From positions 1 through 18,683 of the forward strand of contig CAYJWI010000018.1 of the NCBI GenBank assembly GCA_964373815.1: DNA of 18,683 nucleotides. The letters are read 5' to 3'. This document shows positions 7,433 to 14,033 of this stretch, one piece after another; position 1 is the stretch's first letter; the number at the start of each line of letters is the position of its first letter. The position numbers and the translations under genes were made by a program. The notes beneath the pieces are model-generated. The model did no database searches and was not told the origin of the DNA. It saw nothing but the letters and a program-made list of their open reading frames with translations. The stretch is from UBA10205 sp964373815 (GTDB lineage: Archaea > Iainarchaeota > Iainarchaeia > Iainarchaeales > Iainarchaeaceae).

Positions 7433-8350
7433 ATGCTCAATACTAGTGGTGGCGGGTTGCTTCTAAGGGAACATCTAAGGCAGGAGAAGGTCGAACGCGA
7501 CCTCGCGAAGATTATGCTCATAATAGCCGAAAAGAGCAGGCTCGTGCAGAAGGCCTTCCTCACGCACGGCGGCCTTGCGGAAACGAGCAATATCCATGGC
7601 GAGCGGCAGATGGAGCTCGACAAGTACGCAGACAAAATCTTTCTCGATGCAATGGAAAAATCCCGGCTCGTGAGAACAGTCGCTTCCGAAGAGCAGGATG
7701 ACATAGTGGAGATTGTGAAGGCGCGCGGAAGCTACGGCGTGACCCTAGACCCGCTTGACGGCAGCTCGCTAATCAAGACAAACCTTGCTGTAGGCACCAT
7801 TGCTGGCTTTTTCAATGAAGGAGACGTGCTCGAAAAAGGCTCGAAGATGGATGGCGCCATGTACATCGTCTACGGCCCCCTAACTTCGCTCGTCTACACC
7901 GCGAAAAACGGGGTGCACGAATTCATCCTCAACGCAAAAGGGAATTTCGAGCTGAAGAGAAGTGACATACAGATTCCCGAAGGCAAGGTCTACTGCCCCG
8001 GAGGGCTGCGCGGCGAGTGGCTTGCAAAGCACGCAAAGTACATCTCCAGCCTCGAAAAGGGCGGCTACAAGCTCCGATTTTCAGGCGGCTTTGTGCCGGA
8101 TTTCAACCAGGTACTCTCCTATGGGGGGGTTTTTTCATACCCTGCGACCAAGTCCGCGCCGCAGGGAAAACTCAGGCTAATACTCGAGGCAAACCCGATG
8201 GCGCTCATTGCAAAGCAGGCCGGGGGCGATGGCTCGGACGGCTCTAGGGCGCTGCATGAGATAAAGCCACAAAGCCTTGGCCAGAGGACGCCGCTCTACC
8301 TGGGCGGGAAGAGGGAAATCAGCCTCGCGGAAAAGTATCTGGGCAAGTGA
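7433..8350 (+). CDS. fbp: Class I fructose-1,6-bisphosphatase
   Basis: Hydrolyses fructose 1,6-bisphosphate to fructose 6-phosphate in gluconeogenesis; a cytosolic, Mg-dependent member of the Li-sensitive phosphatase fold. Family blocks: HGERQMELDKYADKIF (residues 55-70), the metal-binding SEEQD (85-89), LDPLDGSSLI (105-114) with NLAVGTIAGFF (117-127), the mid-protein YIVYGPLTSLVYT, and the C-terminal ANPMALIAKQAGG and GQRTPLYLGGKREI. At about 305 residues it is slightly shorter than bacterial class I enzymes. The start is uncertain: ATG 7433 has no ribosome site, whereas the in-frame TTG at 7457 follows GGTGGCGGG and would remove eight unconserved residues. The gene is divergent from the gatDE operon. 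Many archaea use the unrelated bifunctional FBPA/P instead, which makes this class I form notable. Confidence 0.9.
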   Translation: MLNTSGGGLLLREHLRQEKVERDLAKIMLIIAEKSRLVQKAFLTHGGLAETSNIHGERQMELDKYADKIFLDAMEKSRLVRTVASEEQDDIVEIVKARGSYGVTLDPLDGSSLIKTNLAVGTIAGFFNEGDVLEKGSKMDGAMYIVYGPLTSLVYTAKNGVHEFILNAKGNFELKRSDIQIPEGKVYCPGGLRGEWLAKHAKYISSLEKGGYKLRFSGGFVPDFNQVLSYGGVFSYPATKSAPQGKLRLILEANPMALIAKQAGGDGSDGSRALHEIKPQSLGQRTPLYLGGKREISLAEKYLGK

Positions 8351-8380
8351 TTTTTACCAACCCAACGGAAGCCTGTGCCT

Positions 8381-8641
8381 TTAAACTTTGAATAAATCGT
8401 AGGCGTTTTTTCTGTGGCTTATTTTGGAAATTATTATTTCATCTTCCAGGAGTTGGTAGATTATCCTATATTTGCCTGCCCTCGCGCTCCTGTAATTCTT
8501 CCATTTGTTCTTGAGCGGCTTTCCAAGATAGGGGTTTGCTGAAATTTTCTCTATTTTTGCAATTATTTCTGAGCACACAGATTTGTCAAGTGTGTGTAGG
8601 CTCAACTGGGCATCTGATGAATAGTATGTCTTGTATTCCAC
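8381..8641 (-). CDS. RelE/ParE-superfamily toxin
   Basis: An 86-residue protein with RelE-fold signatures: an N-terminal strand (YKTYYSSDAQ), two helices (residues 18-34), the loop NPYLGKPLKNKWKNYRSARAGKYRIIYQL at 37-65, and C-terminal strands ending SKISHRKNAYDLF. The Lys/Arg cluster and the late His (KISHRKNAY) match positions used by RelE/YafQ-like ribosome-dependent mRNA interferases, so translational inhibition is a reasonable inference. The start is GTG at 8641, the first usable codon after an in-frame upstream stop. It lies 62 nt after the antitoxin stop on the same strand, in the usual antitoxin-then-toxin order. A weak GTTCA/TGAAC inverted pair at 8679-8695 lies in the spacer. Confidence 0.85.
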   Translation of the reverse strand: MEYKTYYSSDAQLSLHTLDKSVCSEIIAKIEKISANPYLGKPLKNKWKNYRSARAGKYRIIYQLLEDEIIISKISHRKNAYDLFKV

Positions 8642-8703
8642 AAAACTGTTGGGGTTTTGGGTGGTTATTATCGCTTTTGTTCAGTTCGTATGAACGAGGT
8701 GAA

Positions 8704-8931
8704 CTAAAGCCCAAGGCGCTTTTTCATTTCCTGGTGGGTTATTGTCTTTGCCTGCCTGTGCTCTCTTTGCGCCTTCTTTATTGAGCGGATGTCGTCTAGG
8801 AATTCAAGCTCATCAAGCTTCTCGGCGAATGCCTTGCGCGCAACCTCGCTCCACTTTACCTCCCTGTGCGAGCGCATCCTCTCGTGCAGCCTGTCTTCAA
8901 CAGCAAGAGTCATGTTGGCCAAAACAACCAC
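8704..8931 (-). CDS. Ribbon-helix-helix-like antitoxin (VapB-type N-terminus)
   Basis: A small antitoxin of up to 75 residues, partner of the RelE-type protein downstream. The N-terminal TLAVEDRLHERMRSHREVKWSEVARKAF is typical of archaeal VapB/RHH antitoxins (strand, then a helix with the WSEVARKA motif) that dimerise and bind operator DNA. The C-terminal half is charged and would neutralise the toxin. Three starts are possible: GTG 8931, TTG 8922 and ATG 8913. The family habit of beginning MAN-x-TL favours the TTG (reading M-A-N-M-T-L), although the outermost start is listed here. A perfect inverted repeat overlapping the TATA box lies 9 nt upstream, pointing to autorepression. The pairing of a VapB-like antitoxin with a RelE-like toxin is a hybrid seen in archaea. 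Confidence 0.82.
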   Translation of the reverse strand: MVVLANMTLAVEDRLHERMRSHREVKWSEVARKAFAEKLDELEFLDDIRSIKKAQREHRQAKTITHQEMKKRLGL

Positions 8932-8939
8932 TTATGTGT

Positions 8940-8959
8940 AATATGTGTATGCACATATT
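8940..8959. promoter_or_regulatory. Inverted-repeat operator of the toxin-antitoxin operon
   Basis: AATATGTG (8940-8947), four bases, then CACATATT (8952-8959): perfect 8-bp arms. It overlaps the TATA element and lies 9-27 nt upstream of the outermost antitoxin start, the position expected for antitoxin-mediated autorepression. A partial extra half-site, TATGTGTAA, overlaps on the gene side (8933-8941). Confidence 0.6.
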
Positions 8960-8963
8960 TAAA
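8955..8963 (-). promoter_or_regulatory. TATA box of the toxin-antitoxin operon
   Basis: The minus strand reads TTTAAATAT, about 28 nt upstream of the GTG at 8931 and 37 nt upstream of the TTG at 8922. It overlaps the TAA stop of the Lrp-type gene and the right arm of the inverted repeat, so repressor binding would block TBP. Confidence 0.5.
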
Positions 8964-9969
8964 GGCTTTCTTTTGGCTTAATTCCTTTTCCCTTTCCGCC
9001 CTCAAGCCTGTAAGGGAACCAGTTTACGATATGCTCCTGCATTGTGAAAATGTCCATGTTTATTATGTCCTGCGAGAACTTTTCCTTTATATGCCCGAGG
9101 ATTTTGCGCAGCTCTTTTACGTTCTCGACGGCAAACTCCGCCGCGAGGTCATACTTGCCAAGGGTTATTGTTGCAAAAGTGGATTTCGGGTTCTGTGCTA
9201 TGAACTCTATGAGTTTTTCTGTCACGGAATGGTCCTTTAGTGAAAAGTCCACCTGTACCTGCTGAAAGCCGAACTTCTCGAAATCGACGTCAAGCACTTT
9301 CGCGCCGAGTATGCCAACTTTCACGAGCTTTTTTATCCTGTACTTTACGACATTCGTTTCCGTGCCGGTGATTTTGGCAAGCTCTACAAGCGGGGTTCTC
9401 GAATTTTTAGCGAGGTTCAATACGATTCTATAATCCGTCTCATCGATGTCTGGTTCGGTGAGTGTTTCGGAATATTTTGTGTGTATGAGTTCCGATTCAC
9501 CCTCAAAAAAGAACCTGAAGTTGAACCTGTGCGTGGAAGTTAGTGTGAGTATTTCCTGTTCGAGTATGTATGCGCCGAATTTTTCCCTGAACGGAACCAA
9601 AAAATGGTAGAGGTCATGGAAGTCCCTGGCCAGCACAAGGAACGTTACGTCATATCTTCCCTCAAGGCCCGCGAAATAGGCTATGGATTTGTAGCCACTG
9701 ATGAATTTCACTATCTCTGCATCGATGGTAGGGGTTGTCTTGTGGAACTTGTAGAATAGCTTGTAGTAGAACCGGTTGAGGTTTGAGACGTGGATTGTGG
9801 TAAGGAAGTTTTTCACATAGCCTTCCTTTACAAGCCTCTTTACCCTGAATGCCGCGGTTTCCTTTGAAATGCGCAGTTTTTTGCCAAGTTCCTTGAACGA
9901 AACCCTGCTATCCCTGTCAAGTTCGTAGAGAATCTTCCTGTCCTGCAAATCTAGCTGCCCCACTACCAT
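8959..9969 (-). CDS. Tandem (double-unit) Lrp/AsnC-family transcription regulator
   Basis: A 336-residue DNA-binding regulator made of two Lrp/AsnC units in one chain, where the family usually has one unit of about 150 residues. Unit 1 has a winged HTH at residues 6-56 (SFKELGKKLRISKETAAFRVKRL) and an effector-type ferredoxin-like domain at about 60-152 with GLEGRYDVTFLVLA. Unit 2 repeats this, with an HTH at 175-222 (VELAKITGTETNVVKYRIKKL) and a sensor domain at about 226-320 with TLGKYDLAAEFAV. A protomer of this kind could mimic the normal Lrp dimer. The ATG at 9969 lies 26 nt from a TATA box that is itself bracketed by an 8-bp inverted repeat, suggesting leaderless expression and autorepression. 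The divergent UbiA-like gene is a likely second target. Confidence 0.9.
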   Translation of the reverse strand: MVVGQLDLQDRKILYELDRDSRVSFKELGKKLRISKETAAFRVKRLVKEGYVKNFLTTIHVSNLNRFYYKLFYKFHKTTPTIDAEIVKFISGYKSIAYFAGLEGRYDVTFLVLARDFHDLYHFLVPFREKFGAYILEQEILTLTSTHRFNFRFFFEGESELIHTKYSETLTEPDIDETDYRIVLNLAKNSRTPLVELAKITGTETNVVKYRIKKLVKVGILGAKVLDVDFEKFGFQQVQVDFSLKDHSVTEKLIEFIAQNPKSTFATITLGKYDLAAEFAVENVKELRKILGHIKEKFSQDIINMDIFTMQEHIVNWFPYRLEGGKGKGIKPKESL

Positions 9970-9979
9970 AATACTACTT

Positions 9980-10009
9980 AATGCAAATTACCTTATAAAT
10001 TTTTGCATT
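9980..10009. promoter_or_regulatory. TATA box bracketed by a perfect inverted repeat (likely Lrp operator)
   Basis: AATGCAAA (9980-9987) and TTTGCATT (10002-10009) are perfect 8-bp arms 14 nt apart. Between them lies CCTTATAAA (9991-9999), which on the minus strand reads TTTATAAGG, a good TATA box centred 26 nt before the regulator's ATG. A protein bound to both arms would cover the TATA box. Confidence 0.6.
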
Positions 10010-10017
10010 TTAAGCAA

Positions 10018-10029
10018 TTTTAGCTAAAA
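10018..10029. promoter_or_regulatory. AT-rich 12-bp palindrome, possible second regulator site
   Basis: TTTTAGCTAAAA is a perfect 12-bp palindrome lying 9 nt from the bracketed TATA element, in the 116-bp gap between the Lrp-type gene and the UbiA-like gene. Archaeal Lrp-family proteins favour short AT-rich palindromes, but AT-rich spacers produce these by chance. Confidence 0.3.
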
Positions 10030-10076
10030 AACTCTTATTATTCTAAAAAACACTAATTAACTAAGAAACATTAACT

Positions 10077-10082
10077 GGTGAT
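10077..10082 (+). promoter_or_regulatory. Shine-Dalgarno of the UbiA-like gene
   Basis: GGTGAT, complementary to the archaeal 16S rRNA 3' end, ends 3 nt before the ATG at 10086. It fixes that start and implies a leadered mRNA, unlike the leaderless neighbour on the other strand. Confidence 0.6.
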
Positions 10083-10085
10083 TAA

Positions 10086-10991
10086 ATGGTGGCCTTACCT
10101 ACTGCTCCAAAAACGAGTCTCCGTGGGTTGAAGAATTACCTGCTGAACGTACGCCCTTATTCATGGGTAGACCTTGTCTTGCTAGGGTATCTCGCAAAAT
10201 TTTTTGTTACGCAAAACCTGATTTTTGCTTTTTCTGATGCGTATTTCATTTTGGGGCTGCTCTCGCTCTGGTTTTTTTTCAACATTATCCTTGAGAAGAA
10301 GCACAATTACAAGTATAGAGGGGCCGTTTTCCCTGTGCCGGCGGTTGCTTTTCTGGTTCTGGCTTTGGGCATCGGATTTGCAAACAATCCGGTTTCACTT
10401 CTTTTCGTTGCCTTTTCAACAGTTTTTTCTTTTCTATATTTGCAGAAGAAGGCTGTGCCATTGCTCGGCAAGCTGAGCTTTGCTATCCGTGGGGCGATAC
10501 AGGCGGGATATTTTCTTTATGCGCTTTCATTTTTCACGAATGATGTTTTTTCAGTTGGCGCTTCTGTAATTTCCGCAATGGTTTTTTGCATATATGGCGC
10601 GAGGTCGATTGTAGGGGATTTGAGGGATGTGAAACACGATTGTGAATGGAAGAAGATAACCCTGCCTGTAGCCTTTGGCCGCAGGAATGCCGCGTTTATC
10701 ACGATTGCCCTGCTTGTCGCGGCTGCGGCCCTGCAGGTTTTTTATTTCCATTCCTATCTGGTTTCAGTGCCCGTGCTTTTGTTCATGGTTCTGCTTTTCT
10801 TTTATGAAAACGGTTATGTGCTCCATCAGCTTTCCATTTACAAGACGTCATTTGTCCACATAGCTCTGATTTCGCTTTTTACTTCACATGACATTTTCTT
10901 CGGGGTATTGATTTATCTAGGGATTTTCCTCAATTCGGTTTTTTACCCGCTGCTTGAAAGGGAATCTAACCCAAAATTCGCACAAGACTGA
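10086..10991 (+). CDS. UbiA-superfamily membrane prenyltransferase-like protein with altered first metal motif
   Basis: A 301-residue protein with about eight or nine membrane helices. The N-terminal VRPYSWVDLVLLG (residues 22-34) and the second acidic motif GDLRDVKHDCEWKKITLPVAFG (residues 177-198; Asp178, Asp181, Asp185, then the TLPV block) identify the UbiA superfamily, which transfers prenyl groups in lipid, quinone or heme synthesis. The first acidic motif, normally N-x3-D-x3-D, reads N66-x3-E70-x3-N74 (NIILEKKHN), so one Mg site is altered. Catalytic ability and substrate are uncertain; an archaeal lipid role is possible but not shown. A Shine-Dalgarno GGTGAT supports the ATG. It is divergent from the double Lrp regulator, which may control it. 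Confidence 0.75.
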   Translation: MVALPTAPKTSLRGLKNYLLNVRPYSWVDLVLLGYLAKFFVTQNLIFAFSDAYFILGLLSLWFFFNIILEKKHNYKYRGAVFPVPAVAFLVLALGIGFANNPVSLLFVAFSTVFSFLYLQKKAVPLLGKLSFAIRGAIQAGYFLYALSFFTNDVFSVGASVISAMVFCIYGARSIVGDLRDVKHDCEWKKITLPVAFGRRNAAFITIALLVAAAALQVFYFHSYLVSVPVLLFMVLLFFYENGYVLHQLSIYKTSFVHIALISLFTSHDIFFGVLIYLGIFLNSVFYPLLERESNPKFAQD

Positions 10992-11014
10992 ATGGCCAGT
11001 TTTCAAAAAACGCT

Positions 11015-11920
11015 TTACTTCCTTTCCCTGTTCCACAAATCCACAAGCATCTTGTAATTCTTCGCAACCTGCATCGCCGCTTCCTCGCGCGAAATTTTCT
11101 TCTCGTTCAGGAGCTTCATCGGCTCCCAGAAAACCGTCCTTCCTACCGCAAAGCCGATAATGCCCTTAACTTTCGCGCCGACCTTGAGCCATTCCTTCAC
11201 CTTCTCCGCGTCCTCCCCGCGCCCGAGCGTGATTATCCCGCTCTTCCTCCCGCCTGCCTGCGCCTGCGCTACAAGCGCTTTCGAATCCTCTATCCTCTCA
11301 ACCCCTTCAAGCTTCCATATGTCAGGCTCGACCCCATAATCCTGTATTTCCTTAAGCGCTGTGACCATGAGCTTTGGCCGCACTTCCAGATCGTACTTCG
11401 CCTTCTCGCCGCCAACCTGCGCAAGCTGCCCCCCGGTTGCGGGCACGAGGAGTTCGAACATGAATTTCTTGCCTATTTCGCGGCAATAATCGCTCACTTT
11501 CTTGAGCCTTTCGAGCTGCCTTGCATTCAGCGCCTTCTCGCCTTCTGGGTTGTAGCGCACCAGCACTTTTACAATCGTCGGGTCGACGCGCCTTATGTGC
11601 TCGCGAAAATCCCGGTCCTCGAAGTCGAATTCGTCCTGCCCGCTTTTCTCCATTGGGGTGCAGGTCATTATGCCTTTCGATTTCGCGTCTTTTAGTATTT
11701 TCGAGCCGAACTGCTCATCCACAAGCACCGAAGCGGTTTCTTTGTCCACGCCCATTTTCAGGCTTTCAAGAAAGCCCTCATAGACCATTTCCTTTAGCGA
11801 AGAGTATTCCTCTGCCTCCTGTGGGGTCGGCAGCCTGCCCTCTATGCCGAAAAGTTTTTTGAGAAGCGAGCCCCTGTGGTCGAAGGGCAGAACCAGCAAA
11901 TCCTTCTCGTAACCGGGCAT
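11015..11920 (-). CDS. DUF2090 class I aldolase-like protein
   Basis: A TIM-barrel protein of 301 residues matching the DUF2090 domain otherwise fused to the C-terminus of IolC (the 2-deoxy-5-keto-gluconate-6-phosphate aldolase region). Conserved blocks in order: LPFDHRGSLLKKLFGI, LVDEQFG, EKSGQDEFDFE, VKVLVRYNPEGE, FELLVPATGGQL, EPDIWKLEGVE, ITLGRGED and IIGFAVGR. The Lys in DIWKLEG or in VKVLVRYNP is a candidate Schiff-base residue (inference from class I aldolases). Here the domain stands alone, without a sugar-kinase domain. The start is ATG 11920, preceded 6 nt upstream by AGAGGT; the frame extends to a TTG at 11941, which would place that Shine-Dalgarno inside the gene. The substrate is unknown; a gluconeogenic aldolase role beside the class I FBPase is possible. 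Confidence 0.8.
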   Translation of the reverse strand: MPGYEKDLLVLPFDHRGSLLKKLFGIEGRLPTPQEAEEYSSLKEMVYEGFLESLKMGVDKETASVLVDEQFGSKILKDAKSKGIMTCTPMEKSGQDEFDFEDRDFREHIRRVDPTIVKVLVRYNPEGEKALNARQLERLKKVSDYCREIGKKFMFELLVPATGGQLAQVGGEKAKYDLEVRPKLMVTALKEIQDYGVEPDIWKLEGVERIEDSKALVAQAQAGGRKSGIITLGRGEDAEKVKEWLKVGAKVKGIIGFAVGRTVFWEPMKLLNEKKISREEAAMQVAKNYKMLVDLWNRERK

Positions 11921-11970
11921 GCAAAAACCTCTGTCTATCAAAACTCTTATTGAAAGAAGTAGAAGAATTA

Positions 11971-11979
11971 TTATTAAAT
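11971..11979 (-). promoter_or_regulatory. TATA-like promoter of the DUF2090 gene
   Basis: The minus strand reads ATTTAATAA, centred about 55 nt before the ATG at 11920. This predicts a leader of about 25-30 nt that contains the AGAGGT ribosome site. Confidence 0.4.
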
Positions 11980-12019
11980 GATTTTTTCCCCAGCTTTAGC
12001 CAATCGCCCATGTTCCCTG

Positions 12020-12027
12020 TTTTTAAC
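12020..12027 (+). promoter_or_regulatory. TATA-like promoter of dph6
   Basis: TTTTTAAC is centred about 27 nt upstream of the ATG at 12051, and no Shine-Dalgarno lies between, so the mRNA is probably leaderless. Confidence 0.45.
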
Positions 12028-12050
12028 CATTTGACCACCAACAACTCTTT

Positions 12051-12761
12051 ATGCTAGCAGTCCTCTTTTCCGGCGGAAAGGACTCCGTTTTCACGGCTTA
12101 TTACTATATTGAGCAGGGCTGGGAAGTGAAGTGCCTAGTCTCTCTCAAATCCAAAAACAAGCAGAGCTGGATGTTCCACACGCCCGCGATTGAAATGGTT
12201 TCCCTGCAGGCAAAGGCCCTCGGCATTCCTGTAATAATCCAGCAAACAAAAGGCGAGAAGGAGCAAGAGCTCCTCGACCTCCAAAAGGCTCTCGAAAAAG
12301 CCAAGAAAAAATACAAGATAACCGGGGTTGCGGTGGGCGCCCTGCTCTCCGACTACCAGCACGAGCGCGTTAACCGGGTGTGCCACTCTCTCGGCCTCAA
12401 GTGCTTTTCCCCGCTCTGGCACAAAAACCAAGAGCAGCTGCTCCGCGAAATCATCTCGCTCGGTTTTGATGTGCGCATAGTAGGGGTCGCTTCCGGCGGC
12501 CTTTCAGGGGAATGGCTCGGCCGCAGGATTGATAGCGAATGCCTTTCGCACTTCGTTGCCCTCAACAGGAAACTGGGTTTCCATGTAGGCGGCGAAGGCG
12601 GAGAGTATGAGAGCCTCGTGCTCGATTGCCCGATTTTCCGCAAAAGGATAGAGCTTGGGGAAATCTCGAAAATAATGTCTTCGGAGAACAGCGGGCATTT
12701 GGAGATTGCCAGCGCGGATTTGGTGGGCAAAGTTGCCAGTGCAAGTTTGGCCGTGAAATGA
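12051..12761 (+). CDS. dph6: Diphthine--ammonia ligase (Dph6/MJ0570 family)
   Basis: Catalyses the last step of diphthamide synthesis on elongation factor 2, amidating diphthine with ammonia and ATP in the cytoplasm. At 236 residues it has family length. The ATP-pyrophosphatase P-loop LFSGGKDSVF lies at residues 5-14 (adenylate-forming N-type fold). Family-specific blocks follow: MFHTPAIEMVSLQAKALGIP, VAVGALLSDYQHERVNRVC, LKCFSPLWHKNQEQLL and the C-terminal FHVGGEGGEYESLVLDCPIF. The ATG is the first codon before the P-loop strand and is supported by a TATA element about 27 nt upstream. The gene stands alone, divergent from the DUF2090 gene and convergent with the amidohydrolase, with a T-run 4 nt after its stop. 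Confidence 0.93.
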   Translation: MLAVLFSGGKDSVFTAYYYIEQGWEVKCLVSLKSKNKQSWMFHTPAIEMVSLQAKALGIPVIIQQTKGEKEQELLDLQKALEKAKKKYKITGVAVGALLSDYQHERVNRVCHSLGLKCFSPLWHKNQEQLLREIISLGFDVRIVGVASGGLSGEWLGRRIDSECLSHFVALNRKLGFHVGGEGGEYESLVLDCPIFRKRIELGEISKIMSSENSGHLEIASADLVGKVASASLAVK

Positions 12762-12764
12762 AAC

Positions 12765-12771
12765 TTTTTTT
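12765..12771 (+). terminator. Oligo-T transcription terminator after dph6
   Basis: Seven consecutive T begin 4 nt after the dph6 stop, in the 40-bp convergent gap. T-runs terminate archaeal RNA polymerase without a required hairpin. Confidence 0.5.
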
Positions 12772-12801
12772 CCAACCGGCTTTAGGCTTGCGCTTCATTA
12801 T

Positions 12802-14004
12802 TTATTGAATTTTAGCGAATTTTCTCTCCCGCATCAGGGTTTTTCCGTCCACTATTACATCGCAAGTGTTCATGCCGCTCGCGGAGAACACTATTGCGGA
12901 AACAGCATCATTCACCGGCATCAAATTATCCTCTAGCCCAAGGGTTATGATGTCGGCTTTCTTCCCAATCTCGATCGAGCCAACATCCGAAAGCCCTAGG
13001 CATTTCGCTCCGTTTATTGTCGCCATGTCGAGTATCTGCTGCGAGGAAACTGCGTTCGGGTCCCACTTGTGGTGCCTGTGCAAAAGGGCAGCAAACTTCA
13101 TTTCCTCGAACATGTCGAGGTTGTTGTTGCTCGCGACGCTGTCGCTCCCAAGGCCCACGGTGACTTTTTCTTCGAGCATTTCGACTAGGGGCATTACCCC
13201 TCCGGAGGCAAGCTTCATGTTCGATATGGGGTTGTGGGATACTTTTGCCCCAGCTTTTGCTATCATTCCGATTTCGCCCTTGGTTATCCATATGCAGTGC
13301 ACGAGAAGCGCGTTTTGCGCGAGAAAACCTATATTCCCTAGGTATTCCACCGCGAGCTTTCCTGTTTTTTTGAGTATGTCAAACCTCTCTTTTCTTGTTT
13401 CCCCAACATGTATCCTGCGCAGGAGCTTGCTCTTGTCGCTGTACTCAATCACTTTCATTATTGTTTCCTCATCGCAATTATAGATAGAGTTCGCTGCGAT
13501 CGCCCCTTTCACAAGCCCGCCTCCAATGCCTGAAATGAACTTCTTCGCCTCCGAAAAACCCTTCCCGTCTGTTACGGTAGAGGAGATGACTCCCCGCACT
13601 CCGCTTTGCACAAATGCCTCCAGTCTTTCCTGCGGGAATTTGTAGGAGTCGTAAATGGTGGTGGTGCCGAACCGCACGGCTTCGGCAAGCCCCGCAAGCG
13701 TATTCTCCTTCACTTCTTTGCTGGAAAGTTTTTTCTCCTCGGGCCCGAGCTTTGAGAGCCAACCAAAGAGCTCCTCATCATCGCATTTTCCCTTTAGCGA
13801 GTGCATGCCGAGGTGCGTGTGCGTGTTCACAAGCCCGGGCATCACAATTTTGCCCGAGCAGTCAATAAGCTCCGTGCTCCCCTCGGGCTTGAGGCCCTTG
13901 CCGATTGCGGCAATGCAGTCCCCCTCAATTAGTATGTCCTCTTTTTCAAGAACCCTTCTCTTGCGATCCTGCGTTACAATGAACCTGCAGTTTTTGAGGA
14001 GCAT
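12802..14004 (-). CDS. Amidohydrolase, S-adenosylhomocysteine/5'-methylthioadenosine deaminase-like
   Basis: A 400-residue metal-dependent hydrolase of the amidohydrolase superfamily, in the MtaD/DadD/TrzN-like group that deaminates SAH, MTA or adenosine. A beta-sandwich of N- and C-terminal strands (residues 1-53, 350-398) flanks a TIM barrel. Metal and catalytic residues are all visible: His62 and His64 in NTHTHLGM, His199 and Glu202 in RIHVGET, His236 in LVHCIWI, and Asp288 in GLGSDSVASNNNLDM. The C-terminal ATINGAKCLGLSDVGSIEIGKKADI is typical of the group. A role in recycling SAM by-products is likely; the exact nucleoside is not determined. The ATG at 14004 is about 25 nt from a TATA box that overlaps the previous gene's stop, so it has its own leaderless transcript. 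Confidence 0.88.
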   Translation of the reverse strand: MLLKNCRFIVTQDRKRRVLEKEDILIEGDCIAAIGKGLKPEGSTELIDCSGKIVMPGLVNTHTHLGMHSLKGKCDDEELFGWLSKLGPEEKKLSSKEVKENTLAGLAEAVRFGTTTIYDSYKFPQERLEAFVQSGVRGVISSTVTDGKGFSEAKKFISGIGGGLVKGAIAANSIYNCDEETIMKVIEYSDKSKLLRRIHVGETRKERFDILKKTGKLAVEYLGNIGFLAQNALLVHCIWITKGEIGMIAKAGAKVSHNPISNMKLASGGVMPLVEMLEEKVTVGLGSDSVASNNNLDMFEEMKFAALLHRHHKWDPNAVSSQQILDMATINGAKCLGLSDVGSIEIGKKADIITLGLEDNLMPVNDAVSAIVFSASGMNTCDVIVDGKTLMRERKFAKIQ

Positions 14005-14024
14005 AACTGTTTTCCAGTCGGAAA

Positions 14025-14033
14025 GTTTTAAAT
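14025..14033 (-). promoter_or_regulatory. TATA box of the amidohydrolase gene
   Basis: The minus strand reads ATTTAAAAC, centred about 25 nt before the ATG at 14004. The box overlaps the TAA stop of the upstream gene at 14028-14030, so this gene can be expressed apart from the upstream unit. Confidence 0.5.

Noticed and set aside
8679..8695. GTTCA/TGAAC inverted repeat between antitoxin and toxin as a regulatory site
   Set aside because: Five-base arms with a 7-nt loop are expected by chance and there is no positional logic comparable to the upstream operator.
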